The notes under the pieces were generated by a model. The model was not told the origin of the DNA. It did not search any database and saw only the letters and a program-made list of their open reading frames with translations. This document shows, piece by piece, positions 44,681 to 54,111 of a stretch of DNA of 64,000 bases (within the stretch, counting starts at the first letter, position 1; each line of letters opens with the position of its first letter). The DNA is from Mycolicibacterium gadium (GTDB lineage Bacteria > Actinomycetota > Actinomycetes > Mycobacteriales > Mycobacteriaceae), in assembly GCF_010728925.1 (NCBI RefSeq), contig NZ_AP022608.1:1612001-1676000 (forward strand). Reading direction: 5' to 3'. Position numbers and translations under genes: made by a program.

Positions 44681-45358
44681 ATGAGTCTGGTCACCGGGCA
44701 TGGACCGTTGAGCACGAATCCCGCCGGATGGTTCACACCGTCCTTGGCGGCCGGCACCGTTTTCGTCGAACCGCACCCACGTCGAATCCGGGCATTGCGC
44801 GACGGTCGCGCGGTGATCGACACCGAGCGGGCGCTGTTGGTGCACCGGCCCGACCGGCCCTCGAGCTACGCGTTCCCGGCCGACGAGATCGGCGATCTTC
44901 CAAGCGAAGCGGTGCCCGAGGCGCCAGGCTACGTCCGGGTGCCGTGGGACGCGGTCGACGCGTGGCTGGAGGAAGGCCGCCGCCTCGTCCATTACCCGCC
45001 GAATCCCTATCACCGCGTCGACTGCCGGCCCACCGACCGCAGGCTGCGGGTCGCCCTCGATGGCGACATCCTGGTGGACACCACCGACACCGTCATCGTC
45101 TTCGAAACCGCGCTCGAGCCCCGTCTCTATGTCGCCCCTTCGCTCGTGCGCACCGAACTGTTGCGGCGCTCGGAGACGAGCAGCTACTGCAACTACAAGG
45201 GCTACGCGACCTACTGGTCGGCGGTTCGCAGCGGCGAAGTCCTTGACGACGTCGCGTGGAGTTACGCGGATCCGCCACCCGAATCTCTTTCCATCAAAGG
45301 GTTTTTCAGCTTCGATCCCGGCAAGTTGGACGTAGCAGCCGACCTGCCCCAACCCTGA
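44681..45358 (+). CDS. DUF427-domain protein (two tandem domains)
   Basis: 225 residues from ATG 44681. Two DUF427 units: about 20-110 ([31 protein letters not shown]...[11 protein letters not shown]) and about 115-215 ([62 protein letters not shown]). The second holds the typical C-x-Y-K-G-x-A-x-Y-W core. Small beta-tent fold; function not established. Cytoplasmic. Divergent from WS/DGAT. Confidence 0.85.
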   Translation: MSLVTGHGPLSTNPAGWFTPSLAAGTVFVEPHPRRIRALRDGRAVIDTERALLVHRPDRPSSYAFPADEIGDLPSEAVPEAPGYVRVPWDAVDAWLEEGRRLVHYPPNPYHRVDCRPTDRRLRVALDGDILVDTTDTVIVFETALEPRLYVAPSLVRTELLRRSETSSYCNYKGYATYWSAVRSGEVLDDVAWSYADPPPESLSIKGFFSFDPGKLDVAADLPQP

Positions 45359-45415
45359 TCAGACAGCCGGCCGACCGGCTGGTGCCCACGTCCCGCCGTG
45401 TCCGGACGTCGTTCC

Positions 45416-45444
45416 CCTACGGTGGCGTAGGTTACGGTTGCGTA
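45416..45444. promoter_or_regulatory. Tandem palindromic operators before the FadE5-like gene
   Basis: CCTACG-GTGG-CGTAGG (45416-45431, perfect six-base arms) is followed by TACG-GTTG-CGTA (45433-45444). The two 12-base cores are near-identical, centred 15 bases apart and end 56 bases before the GTG start. Fits a TetR-type fatty-acid regulator; no regulator gene is adjacent upstream. Confidence 0.55.
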
Positions 45445-45500
45445 CGTTTTCCCTGGTCAGCCACACTTCTATGAGTTTCGCGACGCGAAGGGAAACAGCG

Positions 45501-47333
45501 GTGGGGCACTACATAGCAAACGTGCGCGATTTCGAGTTCAACCTCTTCGAGGTGCTCGGGCTGGGCACCGTTCTGGACTCCGGCGCCTACGGCGACCTCG
45601 ACGAAGACACCGCACGCACCATGCTCGACGAAGTGGCCCGGCTCGCCGAAGGGCCCGTCGCGGAATCGTTCGCCGCCGCCGACCGCCACCCGCCGGTATT
45701 CGACCCCGCGACACACTCAGTCAGCGTGCCAACAGAATTAGCCAAGTCGGTGCAGGCCATCAAGGATTCGGACTGGTGGCGTATCGGCATCGCCGAGGAG
45801 ATCGGCGGCGTACCGGCACCCTCCCCATTGGTGTGGGCGGTCAACGAAATGCTGGTGGCCGCCAACCCGTCCGCCGGCTTTTGGTGGGCGCTGGGTCCCA
45901 CCATGGCCAACGCGCTGTTCATCGAGGGCACCGACGAGCAGAAGCGATGGGCCGCAGAGGGTGTGGCGCGCGGCTGGGCGTCGACCATGGTGCTCACCGA
46001 GCCCGATGCCGGTTCCGATGTCGGAGCCGGCCGCACCAAAGCCATCGCGCAGCCCGACGGCACCTGGCACATCGAAGGCGTCAAGCGCTTCATTTCCGGC
46101 GGAGACGTCGGCGACACCGCGGAGAACATCGTTCACCTCGTGCTGGCCAGACCCGAGGGCGCCGGCCCGGGAACCAAGGGGTTGAGCCTGTTCTACGTGC
46201 CGAAGTTCCTCTTCGATCCCGAGACGTTCGAACTCGGCCCTCGCAACGGGGTTTTCGCGACTGGCCTAGAGCACAAGATGGGACTCAAGTCCTCGCCGAC
46301 ATGCGAACTGACATTCGGCGCGGACGGAATACCGGCGGTCGGCTATCTGGTCGGCGACATCCACAACGGCATCGCGCAGATGTTCACCGTGATCGAGAAC
46401 GCGCGCATGACCATCGGCGTCAAGTCCGCGGGCGCGCTGTCGGCGGGGTACCTGAACGCGCTGGCCTACGCCAAGGAGCGCCTGCAGGGCGCCGACATGA
46501 CTCAGATGACCGACAAGACGGCACCGCGCGTGGCGATCATCTCCCATCCCGATGTCCGGCGCAGCCTGATGACGCAGAAGGCATACGCCGAGGGTCTGCG
46601 CGCGCTCTACCTGTACGCCGCGGCGCATCAGAACAATGATGTCGCCCAACATGTCTCGGGTGCGGATCCCGATATGGCCCACCGGGTCGACGACCTGCTG
46701 CTGCCGGTCGTCAAGGGCGTCGGCTCCGAACGTGCCTACGAGAATTTGACCGAATCGCTGCAGACGCTCGGCGGGTCGGGGTTCTTGCAGGACTATCCGA
46801 TCGAGCAGTACATCCGCGACGCGAAAATCGACTCGCTGTATGAGGGCACGACGGCGATCCAGGCGCTGGATTTCATCTTCCGCAAGATCTTCCGCGACAA
46901 CGGCGCGGCGTTGGCCCATGTGGCTACGCAGATCAGCAAGACGATCGACGGCTGTGACGAAGCGCTGAAGTCACAGGCCGATCAGTTGCGGGTCGCGCTG
47001 GAGGATGTGCAGGCGATGACGGCGAGCCTGACCGGATACCTGATGGCGGCATCGGAAGAGCCTTCGGAGATCTACAAGATCGGTCTGTCCTCGGTGCCCT
47101 ACCTGATGGCGGTCGGCGATCTGCTCATCGGGTGGCGGCTGCTGGTAGCCGCGGACGTCGCACAAGCGGCGCTGACGGCTGGACCCGCGCGCGGTGATGA
47201 GGCCTTCTATCAGGGCAAGGTCGCGACTGCGACGTTCTTCGCCTCGCAGCGGCTGCCGATCGTCAGCTCGGTGCGCGGAATCGTCGGCACCATGGACGAC
47301 GAGATCATGCGACTGCCCGAGGCAGCGTTCTAG
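45501..47333 (+). CDS. fadE5: FadE5-like acyl-CoA dehydrogenase
   Basis: 610 residues from GTG 45501 (AAGGGAAA upstream), matching the long mycobacterial FadE5 type. N-terminal [20 protein letters not shown], acyl-CoA dehydrogenase middle domain [47 protein letters not shown], and C-terminal [44 protein letters not shown] with the catalytic Glu in YEGT. Oxidises saturated acyl-CoA to trans-2-enoyl-CoA with FAD. The last four bases overlap the convergent tetR stop. Confidence 0.92.
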   Translation: MGHYIANVRDFEFNLFEVLGLGTVLDSGAYGDLDEDTARTMLDEVARLAEGPVAESFAAADRHPPVFDPATHSVSVPTELAKSVQAIKDSDWWRIGIAEEIGGVPAPSPLVWAVNEMLVAANPSAGFWWALGPTMANALFIEGTDEQKRWAAEGVARGWASTMVLTEPDAGSDVGAGRTKAIAQPDGTWHIEGVKRFISGGDVGDTAENIVHLVLARPEGAGPGTKGLSLFYVPKFLFDPETFELGPRNGVFATGLEHKMGLKSSPTCELTFGADGIPAVGYLVGDIHNGIAQMFTVIENARMTIGVKSAGALSAGYLNALAYAKERLQGADMTQMTDKTAPRVAIISHPDVRRSLMTQKAYAEGLRALYLYAAAHQNNDVAQHVSGADPDMAHRVDDLLLPVVKGVGSERAYENLTESLQTLGGSGFLQDYPIEQYIRDAKIDSLYEGTTAIQALDFIFRKIFRDNGAALAHVATQISKTIDGCDEALKSQADQLRVALEDVQAMTASLTGYLMAASEEPSEIYKIGLSSVPYLMAVGDLLIGWRLLVAADVAQAALTAGPARGDEAFYQGKVATATFFASQRLPIVSSVRGIVGTMDDEIMRLPEAAF

Positions 47334-48016
47334 GCCGCCGAGTCCGGTCCGGTGAGCGCGTCCAGTTCCGACAGCGGACGGCTGCAGATTTCCCGTGCCT
47401 CGTCGGCGGGCAGACCGAACAGTCGCAGAATGTCCTCTGTGACAGCGTCGGTGGCCGCGGCGTCGTCACGATCGGGTTGATTGCGCAACAGATTGCCCAA
47501 CCCCAGCAGTGCGCCACCGGCCATGGCCAAGGCGAGTTCGGGGTCGCTGACGGTGAATCGCCCGACCCGGTTGGCCTCCCGGATGTCACGCAGGGCGCGT
47601 GGCGCCAACCCCTTCTCCGACGCGAGCAGCCGCATACCGTGTGCCAGCAGAATCTGGCTCTCCTGCGGACGACGCCGGAACAACCGGCCGGTCAGCCGGT
47701 AACTGCGAGCGAATGTTTCGGCGGGGTCCTCGATCGACGAGGTGAGTTCGTCGAGCAGGGCGCCATGGGTGTCGAGCACATCGGTGATCGCCGCCTCGAA
47801 AAGCTGCTCTTTGCTCTCGAAGTGGTTGTAGAAGGAGCCCATTCCCACATCGGCCGCCTGGGTGATCTCCAGGACTGGGACGTTGACCTTGCCCGCGGCG
47901 ATGAAGCTCTGCGCCGCCTTGATCAACGCGGCGCGCGTGCGCTGTTTGCGCCGTTCAAGCCTATTGACCGACGCGTCCGATTGATCGCTCACCCTCCTCA
48001 CGGTAGCAGAGTCCAT
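47330..48016 (-). CDS. TetR-family regulator of the adjacent ring-cleavage operon
   Basis: 228 residues from ATG 48016. HTH domain (about 18-65): [56 protein letters not shown]. The C-terminal domain ([28 protein letters not shown]...) resembles TetR_C regulators of aromatic or hydrocarbon catabolism. One palindrome lies 7 bases before its ATG and another before the divergent operon, so autoregulation plus operon control is likely. Alternative GTG starts exist a few codons downstream. Confidence 0.85.
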   Translation of the reverse strand: MDSATVRRVSDQSDASVNRLERRKQRTRAALIKAAQSFIAAGKVNVPVLEITQAADVGMGSFYNHFESKEQLFEAAITDVLDTHGALLDELTSSIEDPAETFARSYRLTGRLFRRRPQESQILLAHGMRLLASEKGLAPRALRDIREANRVGRFTVSDPELALAMAGGALLGLGNLLRNQPDRDDAAATDAVTEDILRLFGLPADEAREICSRPLSELDALTGPDSAA

Positions 48017-48022
48017 CACTTT

Positions 48023-48080
48023 TGATGATTTCGTCAGGATTACTTGACTGAGCGTCGCGTCGTATGTGACGATTTCGTCA
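48023..48080. promoter_or_regulatory. Twin TetR operators (TGACG-ATTT-CGTCA and TGATG-ATTT-CGTCA)
   Basis: Copy one at 48023-48036, copy two (perfect palindrome) at 48067-48080, centres 44 bases apart, about four helical turns. They flank the divergent promoter region between tetR and the dioxygenase gene. Confidence 0.7.
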
Positions 48081-48110
48081 GTCAGTGTCGATACACGAGG
48101 GAGGTGCAGC

Positions 48111-49241
48111 ATGGGCGACACCGCCGGCACCCACAGCGACCTGCACAGCGAGCACGGGGCGCGGTCCGGCGAGCATCCGGGGAGGTCGCGAAATCCGGTC
48201 ATCAAGGTCGGCGATATCGCGTGGCTGGAGTTCGAGAAACCGGACCTCGCGCGCGCCGAGGCGTTCGCGCAGGCCTTCGGGTTCACCACTGCGATGCGCA
48301 CCCACAACGAGGTGCAACTGCGCGGCACCGACCCGGGCGCACCGTGCGTGATTCTGCGCAGAGGCGCCCGCTCGCGGTTCGTCGGCACCGCGTTCGCGGC
48401 TCAGGACGAGGTCGATGTATTGCGCCTCGCCGATGCGAACGGCATCGGCGTCCGCGCACTCCCCGAATCCATCGGAGGCGTGTCGGTCGATCTCGTCGAT
48501 CCGAGCGGAGTTCCGGTCAAGGTGGTCGCGGGCATGCACCCGCTGCCCGCCCTGCCGCGCCAGCAAGCGCACGTCTTCAACTTCGGCGACCGGGTCGCGC
48601 GCGCCAACGCCACCCAACGCCCCACCCGCGCGCCGGCCAGGGTTCAGCGACTCGGGCATGTCGTCATTTCTTCCACCCGGTACACCGAGGCGTTGAACTG
48701 GTATCTCGACAACCTCGGGATGATCGTCAGCGACTTCCTCTACTACCCAGGCCAACGTGATCGCGGCCCGGTGATGAGCTTCATGCGCTGCGACCGGGGC
48801 ACGGCCCCCGCCGACCATCACACCCTGGCGATGACGCTGGGACCGGTCAACCGGTACGTGCACTCGGCCTACCAGGTGTGCGACCTGGACGCGCTCGCCG
48901 CCGGCGGCGAATATCTGCGCGAGCGTGGCTATTTCCGCTCATGGGGCATCGGGCGCCACATCCAGGGCAGCCAGCTCTTCGACTACTGGCGCGACCCAGA
49001 CGGATTCCTCGTGGAGCACTTCGCCGACGGCGACATGTTCGACAACACCCTGGAGCCGGGCTGGGCTCCGTTCACGGCGTCAGGCCTGTCTCAGTGGGGT
49101 CCCGCCGTCACCAAGGACTTCCTCGGCATCAACCCCAAAGCGCTTCCTCACGAAGCACGTTCGATCCTCAACGCCCTGCGCGACCAGAACGAATTCACCC
49201 TCACCCGCCTGCGCGGCCTGATGAAAGTAGCCAGCTCATGA
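48111..49241 (+). CDS. VOC-family extradiol dioxygenase-like protein
   Basis: 376 residues from ATG 48111 (GGGAGGTG ribosome site). Two VOC modules: about 28-160 (IKVGDIAWLEFEKPDLARAEAFAQAFGF) and about 180-320 (QRLGHVVISSTRYTEALNWYLDNLGMIVSDF). The catalytic-type metal ligands fit the second module: His in LGHVV, His in DHHTLAM and Glu in DGFLVEHFADGD, the 2-His-1-Glu site of type I extradiol dioxygenases. Likely cleaves a catechol-type ring next to a hydroxyl. Stop and next start overlap (ATGA). First gene of a four-gene operon. Confidence 0.83.
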   Translation: MGDTAGTHSDLHSEHGARSGEHPGRSRNPVIKVGDIAWLEFEKPDLARAEAFAQAFGFTTAMRTHNEVQLRGTDPGAPCVILRRGARSRFVGTAFAAQDEVDVLRLADANGIGVRALPESIGGVSVDLVDPSGVPVKVVAGMHPLPALPRQQAHVFNFGDRVARANATQRPTRAPARVQRLGHVVISSTRYTEALNWYLDNLGMIVSDFLYYPGQRDRGPVMSFMRCDRGTAPADHHTLAMTLGPVNRYVHSAYQVCDLDALAAGGEYLRERGYFRSWGIGRHIQGSQLFDYWRDPDGFLVEHFADGDMFDNTLEPGWAPFTASGLSQWGPAVTKDFLGINPKALPHEARSILNALRDQNEFTLTRLRGLMKVASS

Positions 49242-50176
49242 CCACGTCCATATTGCGCACCGCCGACGCCTGGTGGGTCCACACCCCGACCGGTGCCGCG
49301 AAGATCTCCACCACCGCGACCACGACCGGTGACCTGCTCCAGGACCGAGCGGCGATCGAGTGGGCAAGCCACAGCACCGAGACCGTGCCGGTGGATTCCC
49401 TGACGCTGATCTCCCCCGTGACTCGGCCCTGCCGCGTCGTGGCGCAGATGACGAACTTCGCATCGCACGTCAAAGACGCGGGCATGGACCCCGCCTCGAT
49501 CCCGCTCACCTTCTTCCGCAAGTCCTCGGCGTCGATCAGCGGTCCATTCGACGACATCGTCAAACCCGAACACGTGAAGCTCCTCGACTACGAGGTCGAA
49601 ATCGGTCTGGTGATCGGACGGGACATCCCCGTAGGCACCGAGATCGCCGAATCTCAGCTGTCCGACTACATCGCCGGACTCGTTGTCACCAACGATGTTT
49701 CGGCCCGCGACATCCAACTCCCCCAGACCCAGTTCTATGAGGGCAAGTCCTATCCGACGTTCACACCGGTCGGGCCCGCGCTGGTGCTGCTCGACGCCGA
49801 CGAACTCAAGCGTTTCACCGATCTGCGTCTGCAGCTGAGGGTCAACGGCGAGATCCGCCAGGACACGGTCGTCGGGGGCGACATGATCTACCCGCCCGCG
49901 CAGGCGCTGAAGTCGCTGGCCCGATTCCAGGACCTGGCCGCGGGTGACCTGGTGATGACCGGTACGCCCGTCGGGACCGCGTTGAGCGCCCCGCCGAAGC
50001 CGATCGAGGTGATCGGATCGCTGCTTCCGCCCGCGGTCAAGTGGAAGGTGTTCTTCAAGCGGCAGGCCAAGAACACGAAGTACCTCAAGGACGGCGACAC
50101 GGTGGAACTCAGCGTCGCGACCGACGACGGTGCCATCGACCTCGGTGTGCAGCGCACCATCGTGAGGCATGTGTGA
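49238..50176 (+). CDS. Fumarylacetoacetate hydrolase-family protein
   Basis: 312 residues. The FAH domain shows VAQMTNFASHVKDAG, FFRKSSASISGPFDDIV, metal-binding LLDYEVEIGLVIGRDI (Glu-x-Glu), GLVVTNDVSARDIQ and the late SLARFQDLAAGDLVMTGTPVG. Members hydrolyse C-C bonds of acylpyruvates or decarboxylate/hydrate 2-oxo-dienoates, the step after extradiol ring cleavage. Overlaps both neighbours by four bases. Confidence 0.87.
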   Translation: MTTSILRTADAWWVHTPTGAAKISTTATTTGDLLQDRAAIEWASHSTETVPVDSLTLISPVTRPCRVVAQMTNFASHVKDAGMDPASIPLTFFRKSSASISGPFDDIVKPEHVKLLDYEVEIGLVIGRDIPVGTEIAESQLSDYIAGLVVTNDVSARDIQLPQTQFYEGKSYPTFTPVGPALVLLDADELKRFTDLRLQLRVNGEIRQDTVVGGDMIYPPAQALKSLARFQDLAAGDLVMTGTPVGTALSAPPKPIEVIGSLLPPAVKWKVFFKRQAKNTKYLKDGDTVELSVATDDGAIDLGVQRTIVRHV

Positions 50177-51714
50177 CGCCGGAGGATTCGCCTGCCGTTG
50201 TCGTCGTGGGAGCGGGGCCCACCGGCGCGACGGCCGCTACTCTGTTGGCGCAGTATGGTATTCGCTGTCTGATCCTCGAAAGGTGGGGTGCGGTCTATCC
50301 ACAGCCGCGTGCGGTGCATCTCGACGACGAGATCTGCCGCATTGTCGCGCGTCTCGGAATCGCCGATGAGTTCTCCGCGATCTCACGGCCGGCCCAAGGT
50401 CTTCGTCTGCTCGACCCCTCGATGCGGGTGCTCGCCGAGTTCCGCCGCGAGACCGCGTTGTCGGTCAACGGTTTTCCGCAGGCCAACATGTTCGACCAGC
50501 CCGACCTCGAGGCGCTGCTGCGCGCCAACCTGAAAAGCTACCCCTGCGTCGAACTGCGAGGCGACGTCGAGGTCGTTGACGTCGCCGAACAACACGACGG
50601 CCGCGTCCGGGTCACCTACATCGACCGAACCGATGACTCCACGCATGTCGTCGACACCGGCTATCTGCTGGGTTGCGACGGCGCAAACAGCGTCGTGCGC
50701 AACCAGATCGGCAGCTGCATGCACGACATGAAGTTCGACCAGCGCTGGCTCGTCGTCGATGCGGCCACCGACGCCGATCTAGACCAGTGGGACGGCGTGC
50801 ATCAGGTGTGCGATCCGATGCGGGCCGGTACGTACATGCGGATCGGACCCTCACGGTATCGCTGGGAATTCCGGCTCCTGCCCGGCGAATCGGCCGACGA
50901 GTTCCGGAGCATCCAAGCACTGCGCCCGCTGATCGCCCCATGGACGTCGAACGTCACCGACGACGACATCGAGTTGATTCGCGTCACCGAATACACCTTT
51001 CGTGCCCGGATCGCCGACCGGTGGCGACGCGGCAACATCTTCCTGTTGGGCGACGCCGCACATCTCACCCCGCCGTTCGTCGGCCAGGGCCTCGGTGCGG
51101 GCTTGCGCGACGCGATGAACCTGGCGTGGAAACTCGCCGGCGTCATCACCGGCGAGCTTCCGCCTGCCACTCTCGACAGTTACGAGCAGGAACGCCAACC
51201 ACACGCGCGGCACATGATTCGGCTCGCGTTGACCGTCGGCTGGGCCATGACGGCGGGCGGGGAATGGGGCAACCTCGCCCGGCGAGTGCTGGTGACCCGT
51301 CTGCGGTTCGTTCCCGGTATGCGCGGCAAGATCCTGGATAGCCGCACCCCCGCACTACATCGTTCGGCCTACGTACGATCGAGGCGCGTGCCGGGAAACC
51401 TGGCGGGCACACTGTGCCCGAATTCGGTGTGCAGCGACGGCCATCGACTCGACGATGTGCTCGGCGACGGGTTCTCGGTCATCACGTCGGTGACGCCGAC
51501 CGCCGCGCAGCACTCGACGCTCGACGCCCGTGGCGTCGCGGTCCACATCGCTTCGCCCGGATCGGAACTCGGCCAGTGGCTTCGCCGCGGTCACGCCGCA
51601 GCGGCGATCTTGCGGCCGGACCGCACGGTCATGTATGCCGCACGCGACGCGCGCAAGATCTATCGCGTGCTCCCGACCTTCACATGCGGCAAAAGGATCC
51701 GATCCCATGCCTAG
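50173..51714 (+). CDS. FAD-dependent aromatic monooxygenase (MhpA/PheA-like)
   Basis: 513 residues from GTG 50173. Group A flavoprotein hydroxylase: G-A-G-P-T-G near 13-18 in AVVVVGAGPTGATAATLLAQYG, the DG motif LLGCDGANSVVR, and the FAD-ribityl GD motif NIFLLGDAAHLTPPFVGQGLGAGLRDAMNLAWKLAG. A C-terminal thioredoxin-like domain follows. Such enzymes ortho-hydroxylate phenols to catechols, feeding the dioxygenase encoded two genes upstream. The 3' end overlaps the P450 start by eight bases. Confidence 0.88.
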   Translation: MTPEDSPAVVVVGAGPTGATAATLLAQYGIRCLILERWGAVYPQPRAVHLDDEICRIVARLGIADEFSAISRPAQGLRLLDPSMRVLAEFRRETALSVNGFPQANMFDQPDLEALLRANLKSYPCVELRGDVEVVDVAEQHDGRVRVTYIDRTDDSTHVVDTGYLLGCDGANSVVRNQIGSCMHDMKFDQRWLVVDAATDADLDQWDGVHQVCDPMRAGTYMRIGPSRYRWEFRLLPGESADEFRSIQALRPLIAPWTSNVTDDDIELIRVTEYTFRARIADRWRRGNIFLLGDAAHLTPPFVGQGLGAGLRDAMNLAWKLAGVITGELPPATLDSYEQERQPHARHMIRLALTVGWAMTAGGEWGNLARRVLVTRLRFVPGMRGKILDSRTPALHRSAYVRSRRVPGNLAGTLCPNSVCSDGHRLDDVLGDGFSVITSVTPTAAQHSTLDARGVAVHIASPGSELGQWLRRGHAAAAILRPDRTVMYAARDARKIYRVLPTFTCGKRIRSHA

Positions 51715-52897
51715 AACGCGCAGCGGCGTCCCCACCTACGGATCGAACATCTACACCACCGACGCGATTGTCGACCCGTACCCGCACTACGCTGCCCTGC
51801 GCAAGCTCGGACCCGTCGTCTGGCTGTCCAGACACCGCGTGTACGCGTTGCCGACGTTCGCCGAATGCAAGGCGGTGCTGCGCGACGATACGACCTTCGC
51901 CTCCGAAAAGGGCGTGGCGCTCAACGCGCTGACCAATCGTCTCTCCCGCGGCACGACGCTGGTGAGTGACGGCGCCGAACACGACCAGCGACGCAAGCTG
52001 GTCGCGCACCGCCTCCTGCCCCGTGCCCTGCGCGGCATCGACGAAGACGTTCAGGCGCAGGCCGCCAAGGTGGTCGACGTCGCGCTGACACGCGCCGAGG
52101 TGGACGGTGTCGAGGACCTCGCGTTCGCATTGCCCATGGCGGTGGTACCCGATCTGATCGGCTGGCCGCGCGAACAGCGCACCCACCTACTATCTTGGGG
52201 TGCAGCCACTTTCGACGTCCTCGGCCCGATGAACAGGCGAGCGCTGCGGTCCATACCGGCAAGCCTTCGAATGCTCGGCTATGCCCGACGCGTGGTGCAT
52301 GACCGCAGCCTGATCGAGGGCAGCGTCGGCCATGAGCTGCTGCTCGCGGCCGACGCCGGCAAGGTGTCCCGCGCCGAGTGCGCCCCGCTGATGATCGACT
52401 ACATCGCCCCGTCGCTCGATACCACGATCAGCGCGATCTCCAATGCGCTGCACCTGTTCGCCTCGCACCCCGACCAGTGGCAGCTGGTCAGGGAGGACCC
52501 CGGGATCATCCCCAACGCGGTCAACGAGATCGTCCGCTTCGAGTCGCCGCTGCGGGCGTTCGGCCGCCGCGTCACCGTCGACACCGACATCGCCGGACAC
52601 CGGATACCCGCGGGTGCACAGGTCCTGGTCCTGTACTCCTCGGCCAATCGCGACGAACTCGAATGGGATACCCCCGACACGTTCGACATCCGGCGCGACG
52701 CCACTCGCCACCTCGGGTTCGGTCACGGCACCCACGCCTGCGCGGGACAAGGGTTGGCGCGGTTGGAGACCCAGGCGATGCTGCGAGCACTGGCCGACCG
52801 TGTCGAACGGATCGAGTTGGCGGGACCGCCGACGTGGGCGCTCAACAACATCATCCGCCGACACGAACGGCTTCCCCTCAGGCTGATCGGCGCCTGA
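51707..52897 (+). CDS. Cytochrome P450 of the ring-cleavage operon
   Basis: 396 residues. Heme-Cys motif FGHGTHACAGQGLARLE, E-x-x-R in NEIVRFESPLRAFGRR, and the I-helix APLMIDYIAPSLDTTISAISNAL. The I-helix reads P-S-L-D-T-T where most P450s have A/G-G-x-D/E-T-T, so the oxygen-activation groove is altered though the acid-Thr pair remains. Redox partners are not encoded nearby. Likely performs the first hydroxylation of the operon's substrate. Short intergenic gap to the convergent LLM gene. Confidence 0.9.
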   Translation: MPRTRSGVPTYGSNIYTTDAIVDPYPHYAALRKLGPVVWLSRHRVYALPTFAECKAVLRDDTTFASEKGVALNALTNRLSRGTTLVSDGAEHDQRRKLVAHRLLPRALRGIDEDVQAQAAKVVDVALTRAEVDGVEDLAFALPMAVVPDLIGWPREQRTHLLSWGAATFDVLGPMNRRALRSIPASLRMLGYARRVVHDRSLIEGSVGHELLLAADAGKVSRAECAPLMIDYIAPSLDTTISAISNALHLFASHPDQWQLVREDPGIIPNAVNEIVRFESPLRAFGRRVTVDTDIAGHRIPAGAQVLVLYSSANRDELEWDTPDTFDIRRDATRHLGFGHGTHACAGQGLARLETQAMLRALADRVERIELAGPPTWALNNIIRRHERLPLRLIGA

Positions 52898-52914
52898 TCG
52901 CCGCTCGGCCCCAC

Positions 52915-53835
52915 TCAACCCGCGGCCTTGATGACCGAGCTGCCGAAACGTTCGATGGTGTCCAACACGTGCGCCAGGTTGTCGCCCGGCAGGCCGACCT
53001 GCACCCACGTGACACCCACCGCCGCGAGCTTTTCCAGACCGGTGAGATACGCGTCGGCGTTGAAGTCGTCGCCGCCGGGGCTGCCGCCGTCGGCGTTGGT
53101 GAAGGTGATGTCGATGCCGGTGAAGTCCCGGCCCGCGGCGTCGAACCGGCGGCGCAGATCCTCGACACCCTCGGCCAGAACTTCGGCATCCATCACGGCG
53201 GTGCGCGCGGTCTGTGCGAGCATCGCAGGCGCCGGGAACGGGCACCAGCCGTCACCGTGCAGGACGACGCGCTTGCGCGCGGCAGCGGTGTTGCCACCGA
53301 TCCAGATGGGCGGGTGCGGGGTGCTCACCGGCCTCGGGTGCGCGGTGATGCCCTTGGCACTGAAATGTCGCCCCTCATAAGAGAAGTCGTCGGTGGTCCA
53401 GATGCCTCGGATCACCTCGAGAGCCTCTTCGAACAAGGCCGCGCGTTCGTCGAAGTCAACGCCCAGCGCGGTGAACTCCCGCTTGAGGTAGCCGACACCG
53501 ACTCCAAGGGTGAACCGGCCGTCGGACAGCAGATCGAGCGTGGCGCCTGCCTTGGCCACCACGAACGGATTTCGGTACGGCAGCACGACGATGTTCGGGA
53601 TCAGCCGCAGCGTCGTCGTCCGCGCCGCGGCATAGCCCATCGCCACGAACGGGTCCACCGCATCGTGCCCGCCGGACTCCAGCCATCGGTGCGACGGCGC
53701 CGGGTGATCGGTGAACCCGAAACCGTGGAACCCGGCCGCCTCGGCCGCCGCCGCGACGGTGGCGATGCCCGACCCGGTCACCAGCTCCGGGTTGTACGGA
53801 TGGCTGTGCATCGGGTGGGTGAACGTGAACCGCAT
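52915..53835 (-). CDS. LLM-class F420-dependent oxidoreductase (TIGR03619-like)
   Basis: 306 residues from ATG 53835 (GGAG six bases upstream). Barrel motifs: AAAAEAAGFHGFGFTDHPAPSHRWLESGGHDAVDPFVAMGYAAARTTTLRLIPNIVVLPYRNPFVVAKAGATLDLLSDGRFTLGVGVGYLKREFTALGVDFDERA and PIWIGGNTAAARKRVV. F420 use is inferred from the family. It is convergent with the P450 and divergent from the second LLM unit, so probably part of the same catabolic island. Substrate unknown. Confidence 0.87.
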   Translation of the reverse strand: MRFTFTHPMHSHPYNPELVTGSGIATVAAAAEAAGFHGFGFTDHPAPSHRWLESGGHDAVDPFVAMGYAAARTTTLRLIPNIVVLPYRNPFVVAKAGATLDLLSDGRFTLGVGVGYLKREFTALGVDFDERAALFEEALEVIRGIWTTDDFSYEGRHFSAKGITAHPRPVSTPHPPIWIGGNTAAARKRVVLHGDGWCPFPAPAMLAQTARTAVMDAEVLAEGVEDLRRRFDAAGRDFTGIDITFTNADGGSPGGDDFNADAYLTGLEKLAAVGVTWVQVGLPGDNLAHVLDTIERFGSSVIKAAG

Positions 53836-53889
53836 ATAGTGCTCCGCTTCCGCGCGGCCGAGCCGCGCATTCAATACCAGAACAATCTT

Positions 53890-53906
53890 CTCGATTTCCG
53901 AGAATG
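53890..53906. promoter_or_regulatory. Palindrome in the divergent LLM promoter region
   Basis: TTCTCG-ATTTC-CGAGAA, perfect six-base arms, 55 bases before the minus-strand LLM start and 56 before the small plus-strand ORF. Possible operator; no regulator assigned. Confidence 0.45.
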
Positions 53907-53961
53907 TCGTTACCATGCGAATCACGGAAAGTACAGCGTTCACGGCCGCAGAAGGGTCATC

Positions 53962-54111
53962 GTGCATGAGCGAGACGACGGTTTCCCCGTCCGCCAGCCG
54001 CTGCTACTCGGCGAGCGGCTGCAGACGTGGTCGCCGATCCGGGCCTGGTTCGACGCACGGGCGGACGGCACGACGACCATCAGCCACCGACGATTGGAGT
54101 TGCGGGCATGA
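53962..54111 (+). CDS. Small ORF (49 aa), possible remnant or leader gene
   Basis: GTG 53962 with AAGGG shortly before it; the product HERDDGFPVRQPLLLGERLQTWSPIRAWFDARADGTTTISHRRLELRA ends in an ATGA overlap with the following LLM gene. The composition looks like a genuine protein end (PLLLGERL, WFDARADG), so it may be a small coupled gene or the C-terminus of a lost longer gene. No family recognised. Confidence 0.35.
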   Translation: MHERDDGFPVRQPLLLGERLQTWSPIRAWFDARADGTTTISHRRLELRA

